A stretch of 64,000 nt of DNA from Acetivibrio clariflavus DSM 19732 (GTDB lineage: Bacteria; Bacillota; Clostridia; Acetivibrionales; Acetivibrionaceae): contig NC_016627.1 in the NCBI RefSeq assembly GCF_000237085.1, positions 4,092,118 through 4,156,117 of the forward strand. Reading direction: 5' to 3'. The translations under genes were made by a program, and so were the position numbers. Within the stretch, counting starts at the first letter, position 1. Each line of letters opens with the position of its first letter. Positions 25,859 to 35,569 of this stretch are shown here, piece after piece. The notes beneath the pieces were generated by a model, which saw nothing but the letters and a program-made list of their open reading frames with translations, searched no databases and was not told the DNA's origin.

Positions 25859-26596
25859 TTATTCTATTCTTTTTTGTATTTCACCAAATATTTTTTGTGT
25901 TTCATCTGCATTTTCTGTATTGAAAATAACAACTTCATCCTCCGTTTCAATATAAATAAAGGGGGGCTTTTGAGTATTGACAAACAATTTAACCGTTCCT
26001 ATTTCCTTTGTCAGAAAATACCCCTTTAACATTGAATTTACTGCAGAACCGTTAGTTCTCCTTTGAATTGCAGGTAATTCATCTATCAGCTCGACAGTCT
26101 TAATGGAATTCCACGGATAGATACCGCCATACATACCATGTATTTGTACTCCCTCATCAATGAAAGTCACTTCAGCAGGTCGGGATGAAAAAAATATCAA
26201 CACAGCAACAAAAATTAATGCGATATTTAAAATACCGACAGGCAAAGCAAATTGCTTCCATGTTCCCTTTTGCAATCTTCCATTTTCATCATAAAGGTTT
26301 CCATCATATTTTTGAGCCTTAATTAACATATAAACTGTCGAAATGCCAAAAAAGATAAGGTACGGTATTAATACCGGTTTAAATCCAAGAGCTTGAAATA
26401 TTCCCATCACAATTAAAAGCCCGCCGTTGATATAAAAATATATGCCAATCAAACGGCCAAGACCATCTGCGTCCACCTTTGCTTTTTTCTCCTTCGGCAT
26501 GGTGTTATAACCGGATATCAGAAAATGCCATTTTAAAACATGTACCATTAAACCCATAACAATAAAAAACACACCCAATATCATGCAAAACCACAT
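25859..26596 (-). CDS. DUF3784-like membrane protein
   Basis: 245 residues. The N-terminal 100 residues hold three hydrophobic helices with the DUF3784-like segment [15 protein letters not shown]; a further helix pair lies about 110-140, then a soluble PH-like beta domain (about 145-245). AGGAGGAATATT precedes the ATG. Function unknown. Confidence 0.75.
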   Translation of the reverse strand: MWFCMILGVFFIVMGLMVHVLKWHFLISGYNTMPKEKKAKVDADGLGRLIGIYFYINGGLLIVMGIFQALGFKPVLIPYLIFFGISTVYMLIKAQKYDGNLYDENGRLQKGTWKQFALPVGILNIALIFVAVLIFFSSRPAEVTFIDEGVQIHGMYGGIYPWNSIKTVELIDELPAIQRRTNGSAVNSMLKGYFLTKEIGTVKLFVNTQKPPFIYIETEDEVVIFNTENADETQKIFGEIQKRIE

Positions 26597-27091
26597 AATA
26601 TTCCTCCTTTATTTTTGCAATAGCCTTTTTATATAACATTTGCATCCATCTAATTTTCCCAAGTCATTTACCAATCCTATAAAGCATGAATACATTAATA
26701 TTATGATAATCTCCCTGACATACCTTCTTTATTACAACTATCCTCTCTTTATTATATTGTTTAGTATTCAATACATCAATTAATTCTCTCAACAGTCAAA
26801 ACTTCCTCTAATAATTTTCTTTCAAATTGCCTATCTTGCAAAAATAAAAACAATACAGTATAATACCCATATTCCAGTATTTCGGAAATATTTATTAAAC
26901 TATTAAATAAAACATTAACTCCAAATGACAGATATTGAAAATTAACAGAAAGTGATGCTTCAACCTCATTGCTGACACAACAAAGTAAAGTTCATCAGTT
27001 ATGGCATTATAAACGGCAATAAACCGGTTTATCCCGACACCTTTAATAGTTTTATGATATCGTGAAAATAAAGCGCCGAGAGGTGAGATTA
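26597..27091. other. Divergent intergenic region
   Basis: Separates the minus-strand DUF3784-like gene from the plus-strand TetR operon and must hold promoters for both. The clearest structure is the palindrome at 27019-27032. No small gene was found. Confidence 0.45.
27019..27032. promoter_or_regulatory. Candidate TetR operator
   Basis: ATAAACCGGTTTAT is a perfect 14-bp palindrome 60 nt upstream of the TetR start. TetR regulators bind such palindromes near their own promoter, so autoregulation is likely (inference). Confidence 0.5.
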
Positions 27092-27655
27092 ATGGCGAAT
27101 TTTACGAAAAAAGCAATCAAAGATACTTTTATACAATTACTCAGCGAGCGTCCGCTTTCCCAGATCACAGTCAAAGACATTGTTGAAAAGTGTGGTATAA
27201 ACCGAAATTCGTTCTATTATCACTTTCACGATATTCCATCACTGATTGAGGAAATTGTGACAGAAGAGGCAGACCGCATCATTTCCGAATATAAAGACCT
27301 GGACTCACTTGAAATGGGCTTCAATGCTGCAATTGATTTTGCCAAAAAGTATCGCCGTGCAATACTGCATATTTTCAAATCGGTAAACCGTGACATTTTC
27401 GAGCAATATCTATGGAAAGTGTGTGATTATGTTGTGGTTTCCTTCTGCAAAACCGTATTCGCAAAGTATTCGATTTCGGAGGAAGATGCCGAAATTATAA
27501 TACAGTTTTATAAAGCACAGTGTTTCGGTATGGTCATTGACTGGCTCAGAAGCGGAATGAAAGATGATGTCCACGATAAAATTCACCGTATATGCGAATT
27601 GCAAAAAGGCATGCTTGAAGAAATGATTCGCAGATGCACCCAGAGTAAAAAGTGA
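27092..27655 (+). CDS. TetR/AcrR-family regulator
   Basis: Start at 27092 (MANFTKKAIKDTF) is set by GAGAGGTGAGATTA. The 187-residue product has a TetR helix-turn-helix at about 20-50 (ITVKDIVEKCGINRNSFYYHF) and an all-helical ligand domain. It heads the operon of a DUF308 protein, MMPL transporter and heptad-repeat protein and probably represses it. Confidence 0.87.
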   Translation: MANFTKKAIKDTFIQLLSERPLSQITVKDIVEKCGINRNSFYYHFHDIPSLIEEIVTEEADRIISEYKDLDSLEMGFNAAIDFAKKYRRAILHIFKSVNRDIFEQYLWKVCDYVVVSFCKTVFAKYSISEEDAEIIIQFYKAQCFGMVIDWLRSGMKDDVHDKIHRICELQKGMLEEMIRRCTQSKK

Positions 27656-27737
27656 ATAATATATTCAACAATGGAGAATAACATGTCTATATTTTAGATA
27701 TTTTTCCGTCGGTGTTTAATTTTTAGTCACAACCTTT

Positions 27738-27775
27738 GTCCGTGTTCATTTTTCGTACACGGATTTTTTTTTGTC
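27738..27775 (+). terminator. Terminator or attenuator after the TetR gene
   Basis: Stem CCGTGT/ACACGG followed by nine T. It lies between the regulator and the DUF308 gene and would lower expression of the downstream genes unless they have their own promoter. Confidence 0.8.
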
Positions 27776-27837
27776 TGTTTTTCAATTACAAAGAACGGCC
27801 TATAATTTTTTTGACGAAGCAAGTGGAGGGTTGAACT

Positions 27838-28440
27838 ATGAAAGTACGTTCCGTTTTGCCGATGCAAATTGCAAAAATAGGTTACATTGTTATATCGGTC
27901 GTTCTTTTTTCATTGGGCATATTATTTATAACCCTGCCGAACGTATCAATGCAGTTAATCGGTAAGGTAATTGGAACAGCTATGATTATTTTTGGCTGCA
28001 TCAAGCTGATAGGCTATTTTTCAAAGGATTTATTCCGTCTGGCGTTTCAATATGACCTGCAATTCGGAATCCTTATTTTTGTCATTGGGCTGGTTGTCCT
28101 TCTGAAACCGTCCGATGTAATCAATCTACTATTTATGGCTATGGGAATAGCCTTGCTTGCCGACAGTCTTTTCAAGATTCAGATTGCCTTTGATTCTAGA
28201 AGTTTTGGCATCAAAAATTGGTGGGGAACTCTTGCTCTGGCAATTATCTCAGGAATTATTGCAATGGTTCTTGTTTTTAAACCGTCCGAAAGTGTCAGGA
28301 TTCTAACGGTTCTTCTCGGTATAGCTCTTATTGCAGAAGGCATTTTAAATCTTTTTGTAGCGGTTACAACTGTAAAAATTATTAAACATCAGCATCCGGA
28401 TTTTATTGAGGAAGATTATATTGAAATGGAGGATGAATAG
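27838..28440 (+). CDS. DUF308 (HdeD-like) membrane protein
   Basis: 200 residues with six hydrophobic helices in three pairs, the DUF308 pattern, including VVLLKPSDVINLLFMAMGI and VLVFKPSESVRILTVLLGI, two copies of a LKPS-type turn. The C-terminus is acidic (EEDYIEMEDE). GTGGAGG precedes the ATG; the next gene starts 2 nt after its stop. Confidence 0.82.
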   Translation: MKVRSVLPMQIAKIGYIVISVVLFSLGILFITLPNVSMQLIGKVIGTAMIIFGCIKLIGYFSKDLFRLAFQYDLQFGILIFVIGLVVLLKPSDVINLLFMAMGIALLADSLFKIQIAFDSRSFGIKNWWGTLALAIISGIIAMVLVFKPSESVRILTVLLGIALIAEGILNLFVAVTTVKIIKHQHPDFIEEDYIEMEDE

Positions 28441-28442
28441 AG

Positions 28443-30548
28443 ATGAAATTCGGAAAAGCGGTAGTAAAATTCCGTCTACCCATTCTGATATTGACACTGA
28501 TTTTAATGATTCCGTCAATATTAGGATATATCGGCACAAGAGTAAATTACGATATGCTTGACTATCTGCCGGAGAATATGGAAACGGTTATAGGACAGAA
28601 GGAACTGATGAATGATTTCGGCAAAGGTGCCTTTTCCTTAATCATTGCAGAGAACATGTCAAACAAAGACGTTGCAGCTTTGAAAGAAAAAATTTCAAAA
28701 GTAGAACATGTGGACACAGTTATTTGGTACGACTCCATTGCAGACCTGTCAATCCCTATGGAAATGCTGCCTGATGAACTCTATTCAGCTTTTAATAAAG
28801 AAAATGCAACATTAATGGCAGTATTTTTCGACTCGTCAACCTCTGCCGATGTCACAATAGAAGCAATAAGAGAAATCCGCTCGATTTGCGGCAAACAATG
28901 CTTTGTTTCAGGTTTGTCTGCATTGGTAACCGATTTGAAGGATTTATGCGAACGTGAAGAACCAATATATGTTACATTGGCCGTAATTCTTGCATGTATA
29001 GCAATGTTCCTTCTCCTTGACAGCTGGTTTATTCCTTTCGTATTCCTGGCCTCCATAGGTATGATGATTATGCTCAATATGGGAAGTAACTTCTTCCTGG
29101 GTGAAATATCTTATATTACCAAAGCCATTTCTGCAGTTTTACAACTTGCCGTAACAATGGACTATTCCATTTTCCTGTGGCATAGTTACAACGAACAGCT
29201 TATGACCTATGCCGATAAAGAAGAAGCAATGGCGGTTGCAATAAAAGAGACATTGGCAAGTGTTATAGGAAGTTCAGCCACCACCATAGCCGGTTTTATT
29301 GCCCTTTGCTTTATGTCTTTCACAATGGGCAGAGATATGGGTATCGTTATGGCAAAAGGAGTACTTCTCGGAGTCATAGGATCAACAACAGTACTTCCTG
29401 CTCTTATACTCATACTAGACAAACCGCTGCAAAAAACAAAGCACCGCTCTCTCATTCCCAATATGGAAAAGCCGGCAAAAGGTATAGTAAAAGCATTCCC
29501 TGTATTTCTTACGATTTTTGCCATCCTTATTGCGCCATCATATTACGGTTACCACAAAACAAACAGTGAAGTCTATTATGATATGGGCGAATGTCTGCCA
29601 AAGGATATTGAATATGTAATTGCCAACTCCAAACTTCGTGAAAACTTTGACATCGCTTCTACTCATATGCTTTTGGTGGATACTGCCGTACCATCAAAAG
29701 ACGTTCGTTCCATGATAAAAGAAATGAAAAAAGTGGATGGAGTAAAATATGTACTAAGCCTCGAATCGGTCATCGGTTCCCGCGTACCGGAGGAAATCCT
29801 TCCCGAATCGGTTACCTCGATCCTAAAAAGCGATAAATGGAGGCTTATGCTTATAAGTTCTGAATACAAAGTTGCAAGCGACAATGTAAACCACCAGATC
29901 GACCGTTTGAACAGAATCCTGAAAAAGTATGACAAAAACGGAATGCTTATCGGAGAAGCACCCTGTATGAAGGACATGATTGAAACCACAGATCATGATT
30001 TCAAAGTCGTCAATACCGTATCGATTTTGGCAATATTCGTTATCATTGCATTGGTTTTAAGGAGTATTTCGCTGCCGTTTATATTGATTGCCGTAATCGA
30101 ACTGGCAATATTCATAAATCTCGGGCTGCCGCACTATTTCGGTCAAAGTCTGCCGTTTATCGCACCTATTTGCATAAGTACCATTCAACTGGGTGCAACC
30201 GTAGACTATGCCATTTTAATGACCACCAGATATAAGTCAGAACGAATGGCCGGAAACGATAAACTGACATCGGTACAAATAGCACTTACCACATCAATTC
30301 CGTCCATAATAGTGTCCGGTATGGAGCTTTTTGCTGCAACCTTTGGCGTGGCTCTTTATTCCGATATTGATATAATCAGTTCCATGTGTATGCTGATGGC
30401 TCGAGGCGCTATTATAAGCTCACTGATGGTTATCTTTGTTCTGCCGGCCCTCTTGCTTTTCTGCGACAGGGTTATTTGCAAAACAACTGCTGGCATGACA
30501 CAAATCAATAACAGATTGGATTGGAGGTTATCTATCAATGAAAAGTAA
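28443..30548 (+). CDS. MMPL-family RND transporter
   Basis: 701 residues with the duplicated MMPL layout: helix 1 about 12-30, extracellular loop to about 170, helices 2-6 about 175-320, then the second half with loop about 370-510 and helices about 515-690. LAVTMDYSIFLWH and LGATVDYAILMTTR are the paired motifs with the membrane Asp used for proton coupling. Such proteins export lipids or drugs. It overlaps the next gene by 11 nt, so the two are translationally coupled. Confidence 0.9.
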   Translation: MKFGKAVVKFRLPILILTLILMIPSILGYIGTRVNYDMLDYLPENMETVIGQKELMNDFGKGAFSLIIAENMSNKDVAALKEKISKVEHVDTVIWYDSIADLSIPMEMLPDELYSAFNKENATLMAVFFDSSTSADVTIEAIREIRSICGKQCFVSGLSALVTDLKDLCEREEPIYVTLAVILACIAMFLLLDSWFIPFVFLASIGMMIMLNMGSNFFLGEISYITKAISAVLQLAVTMDYSIFLWHSYNEQLMTYADKEEAMAVAIKETLASVIGSSATTIAGFIALCFMSFTMGRDMGIVMAKGVLLGVIGSTTVLPALILILDKPLQKTKHRSLIPNMEKPAKGIVKAFPVFLTIFAILIAPSYYGYHKTNSEVYYDMGECLPKDIEYVIANSKLRENFDIASTHMLLVDTAVPSKDVRSMIKEMKKVDGVKYVLSLESVIGSRVPEEILPESVTSILKSDKWRLMLISSEYKVASDNVNHQIDRLNRILKKYDKNGMLIGEAPCMKDMIETTDHDFKVVNTVSILAIFVIIALVLRSISLPFILIAVIELAIFINLGLPHYFGQSLPFIAPICISTIQLGATVDYAILMTTRYKSERMAGNDKLTSVQIALTTSIPSIIVSGMELFAATFGVALYSDIDIISSMCMLMARGAIISSLMVIFVLPALLLFCDRVICKTTAGMTQINNRLDWRLSINEK

Positions 30549-32832
30549 AATAATAAAAATAACTTCTCTCTGCTTGTGTATGGCTTTACTTGTCAGCGGA
30601 ACAGCTTACACCCTTGCCTCAAATAGTGATAAGGACAACAAGGCTATGGAAAACGTCACCGAAAAACAATCAGAAAAAACTGTCTCAGAAAGCGATATTT
30701 TCAAAGACGAAACCGTATATGTTCTTGCCGATTCTGACGGTACGGTGCAAAAAATCATAGTCAGCGATTGGATAAAAAATACGCTAGAGGCCGAAAAAAT
30801 AAATGATGTAACCGAACTGGAAAACACAGAGAATATCAAGGGTGACGAAAGCTATACCTTAGGCGGCAACAATACCCGCGTATGGGATGCTCAGGGAAAT
30901 GATATCTATTACCAGGGTACAATTGAAAAAGAACTGCCGGTAAACCTCTCGGTTTCCTATAAACTTGACGGCAAAACAGTATTCCCCGATGAGCTTGTCG
31001 GCAAAAGCGGCAAAGTGACCATTCGTTTTGACTACCGGAATAATCAATATGAAACAGTGAAAATAAACGGTAAGGATGAAAAGATATATGTTCCCTTTGT
31101 AATGCTAACGGGAATGCTTCTTGATAATAACACCTTTGCCAACGTTGAAGTTTCAAACGGAAAAATCATCAACGATGGAGACAGAACTGCCGTTATCGGT
31201 CTTGCTCTACCCGGACTTCAGGAAAATCTTGCACTGGATAAAGAACAGTTTGAAATACCATCTTATGTGGAAATAACGGCTGATGTCACCGATTTCTCTC
31301 TGGGAATGACTGTTACTGTGGCAACCAATGGATTATTTAATAACATAGATATGGAAAAAATAGATTCCATATCGGATCTAACCGGTTCAATGGACCAGCT
31401 TAACGATGCAATGTCAAAGCTTCTTGATGGTTCTTCTGCACTGTACAACGGTATTTGTACACTCCTTGATAAATCAAAGGAATTGGTTAACGGAATCAAT
31501 CAACTGGCAGACGGAGTTGCAAAACTGAAAGACGGTGCCTATGCCCTTGACGAGGGAACAAAAAAACTGTCTGACGGGGCGGCTGCTTTATCCAATGGGC
31601 TCAATACACTGTCATCCAATAATGATAAATTAAACGATGGGGCAAAAAAGGTTTTTGAAGCTCTTCTTTCCACTGCCGAAACACAATTAAAAGCAGCCGG
31701 ACTTTTAGTACCGTCACTGACCATTGACAATTACGCCTCGGTACTCAATGGGATTATTGATTCCCTTGACAGCACAAAAGTATATAATCAGGCTCTTGAA
31801 CAGGTTACCGCAGCAATCGAACAAAAACGGGATTATATCAAATCACAAGTAACTGACGCTGTGCGTACCGAAGTGGAAGCCGGCGTTACAGCCGCAGTTA
31901 CGGAACAGGTTAAAGCAAAGGTTACAGAGGCTGTAAGAGATCAGGTATCGGCAGAGGTCACTGCGGGTGTACGTCAAAATGTCGAAGAACAAACAATCCT
32001 CGCTGTAACCGGTATGAATAAGTCAAGCTATAATGCCGCAATTTCAGCAGGGCGTGTGGATACTGCAACACAGAACGCCATTAAATCGGCTATAGATCAA
32101 AAAATGGCAAGTGAAGAAATTGCAGCTTTGATCTCATCAAACACCGATAAACAGATGCAAAGCGAAAAAGTTACTGCAATAATCGCGCAAAAAGTTGAAG
32201 AACAGATGAAAACAGAGCAAATCAAAAATACCATTAAGAAAAACACCGATTTAAAAATGGCAGAAAAGGACATTCAGGCACTAATTGTTCAAAATACAGA
32301 AGCACAGATACAAAAAGCCATATCGGAAAATATAACAAGCGAAGAAGTTCAGTCAAAAATTGCCAGTGCATCAGAGGGTGCAAAATCAGTTATTTCACTT
32401 AAAGCTTCCCTTGACGATTATAATACCTTCTACCTCGGCCTCATGGATTACACTGCAGGAGTTGCCCAGGCAGCAAGCGGTGCTTCTGATTTAAAAAGCG
32501 GTGCCGATGAATTAAAAAACGGAACAAGTAACCTTTATAATGGTGTTTGCTCCCTTTATGACGGAATATTGACAATGAAAAACGGTGCACCGGCACTTGT
32601 AGAGGGTATCGCAAAACTAAAAGACGGATCAATGCAGCTCTCGGACGGACTTTCAAAGTTTTATAAAGAAGGCATTCAAAAACTGATCGACAAGGTTGAC
32701 GACGCTGAAGCTCTAATCGAACGGCTAAAAGCAACCATAAACATATCAAAGAATTATAAGTCCTTTGCAGGAATAAGCGATAATGCAGACGGCATTGTCA
32801 AGTTTATTTATAAGACAAAGGAAATTAAATAA
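30538..32832 (+). CDS. Secreted heptad-repeat protein, YhgE/Pip-like
   Basis: 764 residues: signal peptide about 1-27, beta-rich region about 40-275, then LxxG heptad repeats (LKDGAYALDEGTKKLSDG, about 285-370 and 640-720) as in YhgE/Pip (phage infection protein) family members. Between them is a long alanine/valine/glutamate coiled coil (about 420-610) built from near-repeats such as VEAGVTAAVTEQV. No C-terminal membrane helix is seen, unlike full YhgE. It is probably a periplasm-side or wall-side partner of the MMPL transporter (inference from overlap). Confidence 0.78.
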   Translation: MKSKIIKITSLCLCMALLVSGTAYTLASNSDKDNKAMENVTEKQSEKTVSESDIFKDETVYVLADSDGTVQKIIVSDWIKNTLEAEKINDVTELENTENIKGDESYTLGGNNTRVWDAQGNDIYYQGTIEKELPVNLSVSYKLDGKTVFPDELVGKSGKVTIRFDYRNNQYETVKINGKDEKIYVPFVMLTGMLLDNNTFANVEVSNGKIINDGDRTAVIGLALPGLQENLALDKEQFEIPSYVEITADVTDFSLGMTVTVATNGLFNNIDMEKIDSISDLTGSMDQLNDAMSKLLDGSSALYNGICTLLDKSKELVNGINQLADGVAKLKDGAYALDEGTKKLSDGAAALSNGLNTLSSNNDKLNDGAKKVFEALLSTAETQLKAAGLLVPSLTIDNYASVLNGIIDSLDSTKVYNQALEQVTAAIEQKRDYIKSQVTDAVRTEVEAGVTAAVTEQVKAKVTEAVRDQVSAEVTAGVRQNVEEQTILAVTGMNKSSYNAAISAGRVDTATQNAIKSAIDQKMASEEIAALISSNTDKQMQSEKVTAIIAQKVEEQMKTEQIKNTIKKNTDLKMAEKDIQALIVQNTEAQIQKAISENITSEEVQSKIASASEGAKSVISLKASLDDYNTFYLGLMDYTAGVAQAASGASDLKSGADELKNGTSNLYNGVCSLYDGILTMKNGAPALVEGIAKLKDGSMQLSDGLSKFYKEGIQKLIDKVDDAEALIERLKATINISKNYKSFAGISDNADGIVKFIYKTKEIK

Positions 32833-32865
32833 AAATCTATTGGTTTATGAGACATATATTTTCTT

Positions 32866-32914
32866 ATGAGGGAGGGTAATCTTTCCGATGTTTGGAAGGG
32901 TCACCCTCTTATTT
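32866..32914 (+). terminator. Terminator of the TetR-MMPL operon
   Basis: GAGGGTAATCTTTCC and GGAAGGGTCACCCTC form a long stem 35 nt after the stop of the heptad-repeat gene, followed by TTATTTAT. Confidence 0.8.
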
Positions 32915-32996
32915 ATATATCTTTATATATTTTGTTTGAAAAATTATCTTTACTGTTTTTCCTTTTTGATATTACAAAATCCAAAGCAACAGCAAG

Positions 32997-33533
32997 TTAT
33001 TCAATTTCATAATCCAAAAATACTCTTGAACCGGTAGCACCTTTTTGCCCCTGGTATTTTCCGTTGTATGGATTCAAAGCAGTATCGTCCATTTTAGCAA
33101 AAACAAGCTGACCTACTCTTCTGCCTGCCTTAAGTTCAATAGCACATCGATTGGCATTGAAAAGTTCAAGAGTTATTTGTCCTTCAAAGCCCGGGTCGAC
33201 CCATCCGGCATTCTGTATAAACAGCCCCATTCTTCCAAGTGAGCTTCGCCCTTCAACAAAAGCTGTTACATTGTTTGGCAAATTAATGTATTCCATTGTC
33301 GTTGCAAGAACGAATTGATTTGGCAAAAGTATATAGGTATCGCTTGTAATGGTTTTATACTGTATTTCTTTTTCTAAATTTATTATGCCTGTAGGTGAAT
33401 CTTCAACAATGCTAAAAGTGTTTCCCAGCCTAATATCTATACTTGCGGGCTGAATCTGCTTTCTATCTAATGGTTCAATAATTAAAGTCCTTTCTTCTAT
33501 CATTTTAAGTAATGTTTTATCTGACAATATCAT
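32997..33533 (-). CDS. dcd: dCTP deaminase
   Basis: 178 residues. Conserved PASIDIRLG, EGRSSLGRMG (Ser-Arg motif with catalytic Glu context), NAGWVDPGFEGQITLEL and the C-terminal GQKGATGSR identify the Dcd/dUTPase trimer family; deaminates dCTP to dUTP (or, in bifunctional forms, to dUMP). The start at 33533 has AAGGAG 9 nt upstream; an upstream extension to 33590 lacks family similarity. Confidence 0.93.
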   Translation of the reverse strand: MILSDKTLLKMIEERTLIIEPLDRKQIQPASIDIRLGNTFSIVEDSPTGIINLEKEIQYKTITSDTYILLPNQFVLATTMEYINLPNNVTAFVEGRSSLGRMGLFIQNAGWVDPGFEGQITLELFNANRCAIELKAGRRVGQLVFAKMDDTALNPYNGKYQGQKGATGSRVFLDYEIE

Positions 33534-33615
33534 TTGCTTATCTCCTTCCTGTTTGTATAAATACTCTTTCTTCAATAATGCCAGGTACATTCAAATTTTT
33601 CGATATTACTAATCT

Positions 33616-33626
33616 CTATTATAACA
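33616..33626 (-). promoter_or_regulatory. Extended -10 promoter candidate for dcd
   Basis: On the minus strand TGTTATAATAG is an extended -10 element about 85 nt upstream of the dcd start; a -35 hexamer is weak. Confidence 0.35.
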
Positions 33627-33641
33627 TGAATCAAAAATTTA

Positions 33642-33687
33642 AGGCTAATTACCATAAAATCACACCTCGATTATGGTAATTAGCCTT
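33642..33687 (-). terminator. Terminator of the SdpI-like gene
   Basis: A perfect 15-bp stem (GGCTAATTACCATAA and its complement) with A/T-rich flanks lies between dcd and the SdpI-like gene. It can work in both directions. Confidence 0.85.
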
Positions 33688-33773
33688 TTCACATTTCTTC
33701 CAATCAAAGCGTACCTTAATCTTCATTATAAGCATATTTATATAACTTTCATCTACACTTCGTAAAGTATTTT

Positions 33774-34151
33774 TTATCTTCTATTTCCATTGTCATCAAA
33801 ATTCTTTTTTAATGCAGCCTCTACAGGGAATATTGACCCAATCAAAACTATGACTTGAACCCCTTGTATTACCAATGTCACTATTCCGACAACATTTATA
33901 GCACTATTAATAAACGGAATCGATGCTATTATTGTAGGAATAAGCAAAACAAATCCCAACTTAATCCAAATTCTCCCACAATAATCATGGGCAAATTTCC
34001 AAGTCTCGTCATTTTTCATTGACCTGCTGGTTCGATATCCATAGAATGCATTAATTTTCTTAGGTGGATGTTTATACATTAAATAGCCGACTATAATCAT
34101 AATAACAGGAATTAATAGATTGCAGAAAAACATTAATATCCAAAACCACAT
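33774..34151 (-). CDS. SdpI-like membrane protein
   Basis: 125 residues, four-helix layout with the SdpI-family segment NAFYGYRTSRSMKNDETWKFAH. In Bacillus SdpI is an immunity membrane protein against SdpC, but many homologues have no known role. Start at 34151 follows AGAGGTG. A 3'-end fragment of a second copy is at 40950-41045. Confidence 0.8.
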   Translation of the reverse strand: MWFWILMFFCNLLIPVIMIIVGYLMYKHPPKKINAFYGYRTSRSMKNDETWKFAHDYCGRIWIKLGFVLLIPTIIASIPFINSAINVVGIVTLVIQGVQVIVLIGSIFPVEAALKKNFDDNGNRR

Positions 34152-34293
34152 TGCAAACACCTCTTCAAATTATTTTCATCTATTATATAATTATTTTACT
34201 TACTATACAATTATTGGTTAATGCCTAATCTATCAAATTCCTATTCATCTCCGCTTTTTTATCCTTCCGAGAAAATCCTTAATAAACTGCAAT

Positions 34294-34962
34294 TTATCTC
34301 TCTACTGCAAAAATTGTATTTCTCTCAAATATGCCAAAGGCAAATGCTAACCTTAGGTATATCGGCATATCCTCATAGGCTTTAAAACTTGTTCTGTCTG
34401 TAAACTCTTTCAGAGTCAAATTTTCCTCATATCCATAGGGATTTAGTATTGTAATCCTGTTGTTAGGAATATCTATACCCGTTATGAGCGAATAATGCAA
34501 AGTCCAAATATCGTTATATTTTGCCGCCCATTGAAAAGGCACGGGTATTCCGCTTTTTAGAGTATTATATATCTTATCTATCATTTCTGTATTGGATAAA
34601 TATGGATACATAGTAGTTTTAAATTCCGGAAACCGTTTTTTCATTTCCTTTTCAAAGGATTTTCCCGTCGAAGTAACAACTTTTCCGTATTCGTCATACA
34701 AACTTTCTTCAGTAATTGTCCCTCCAGCCCAATTTGAAAACATCTCAATAACTGCGTATCCGCAAGAGATTTCTTGCTTTATTAATTCAACATTGTCAAT
34801 ATAAAGATGCTCCATATATTTTTCATCAGTATATAAAATAGAATAGTCATCTAAAATATTGACAGTCTTTCTCTCTTCTATTGTTATTGCAGTAATAGCT
34901 GTAATCATCACAGCCAAAACAAGGCCGACTAATATAAGAAAAATTTTTTTCCCTTCTTTCAT
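34294..34962 (-). CDS. Membrane-anchored C39-like cysteine peptidase
   Basis: About 222 residues with one N-terminal helix (about 6-27). The papain-like triad can be placed: Cys in ISCGYAVIEMF (about 67), His in WTLHYSLITGID (about 160) and Asn in ILNPYGYEEN (about 177). This fits the peptidase C39-like family, probably acting outside the cell. Substrate unknown. The start at 34962 follows GAGGTCAGAGTTT. Confidence 0.75.
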   Translation of the reverse strand: MKEGKKIFLILVGLVLAVMITAITAITIEERKTVNILDDYSILYTDEKYMEHLYIDNVELIKQEISCGYAVIEMFSNWAGGTITEESLYDEYGKVVTSTGKSFEKEMKKRFPEFKTTMYPYLSNTEMIDKIYNTLKSGIPVPFQWAAKYNDIWTLHYSLITGIDIPNNRITILNPYGYEENLTLKEFTDRTSFKAYEDMPIYLRLAFAFGIFERNTIFAVER

Positions 34963-35064
34963 AAACTCTGACCTCACAGTTTAATATTTATACTTCTATT
35001 CTTCATATATAAATTCTCTCATCTGTTCCCCTAAAATCAAATTTTATTTCTCATTTCAATTCCT

Positions 35065-35556
35065 CTACTTTATTTTCCCTTCTTCAGTTTCAATTTTATT
35101 TACAAAGTCCATATCATAACGAACAGCACCGTGATCTACAATTACTATAGCTCTTGTGATACGAACTGCTAAAATAACACAGTTTTCATCCTGTTCATTA
35201 TTTGCAAAGTCATACCATGGTGAAAATGCTTTGCGAAGTTTTGCCCTTAACTCAGCATTTTTCGGGTCTAGAACCCATCCTAAATTCTCAGCAATTCCGT
35301 TTCCGGAAAACCATCCGTTGCTAACCGCAAATGCAACTTCATTATGTTGAGCAATCTGCTGCATTTTAGTTGATTTTGCCCAAGTAGTAATGTAAAACAC
35401 ACCGTCTTCATAAAGTGCGTCTACTTCACGAACATATGGACGAGGTTTCCCTTCTGCGTTCGGTTCCATTGCAATAGTCGCAAGAGATATAACATTGTCT
35501 TTTCCATTCCCACATCTTTTCTCAATAATTTTTAAACCTTCCTCAAACCTATTCAA
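35065..35556 (-). CDS. Pyridoxamine 5'-phosphate oxidase-fold protein
   Basis: 163 residues from a TTG start chosen for GAGGAGG 8 nt upstream. The split-barrel fold is indicated by VREVDALYEDGVFYITTWAKSTK and NNEVAFAVSNGWF-type strands. Proteins of this family bind flavin, F420 or heme; the substrate cannot be assigned. Confidence 0.8.
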   Translation of the reverse strand: MNRFEEGLKIIEKRCGNGKDNVISLATIAMEPNAEGKPRPYVREVDALYEDGVFYITTWAKSTKMQQIAQHNEVAFAVSNGWFSGNGIAENLGWVLDPKNAELRAKLRKAFSPWYDFANNEQDENCVILAVRITRAIVIVDHGAVRYDMDFVNKIETEEGKIK

Positions 35557-35569
35557 TATAATTTCCTCC

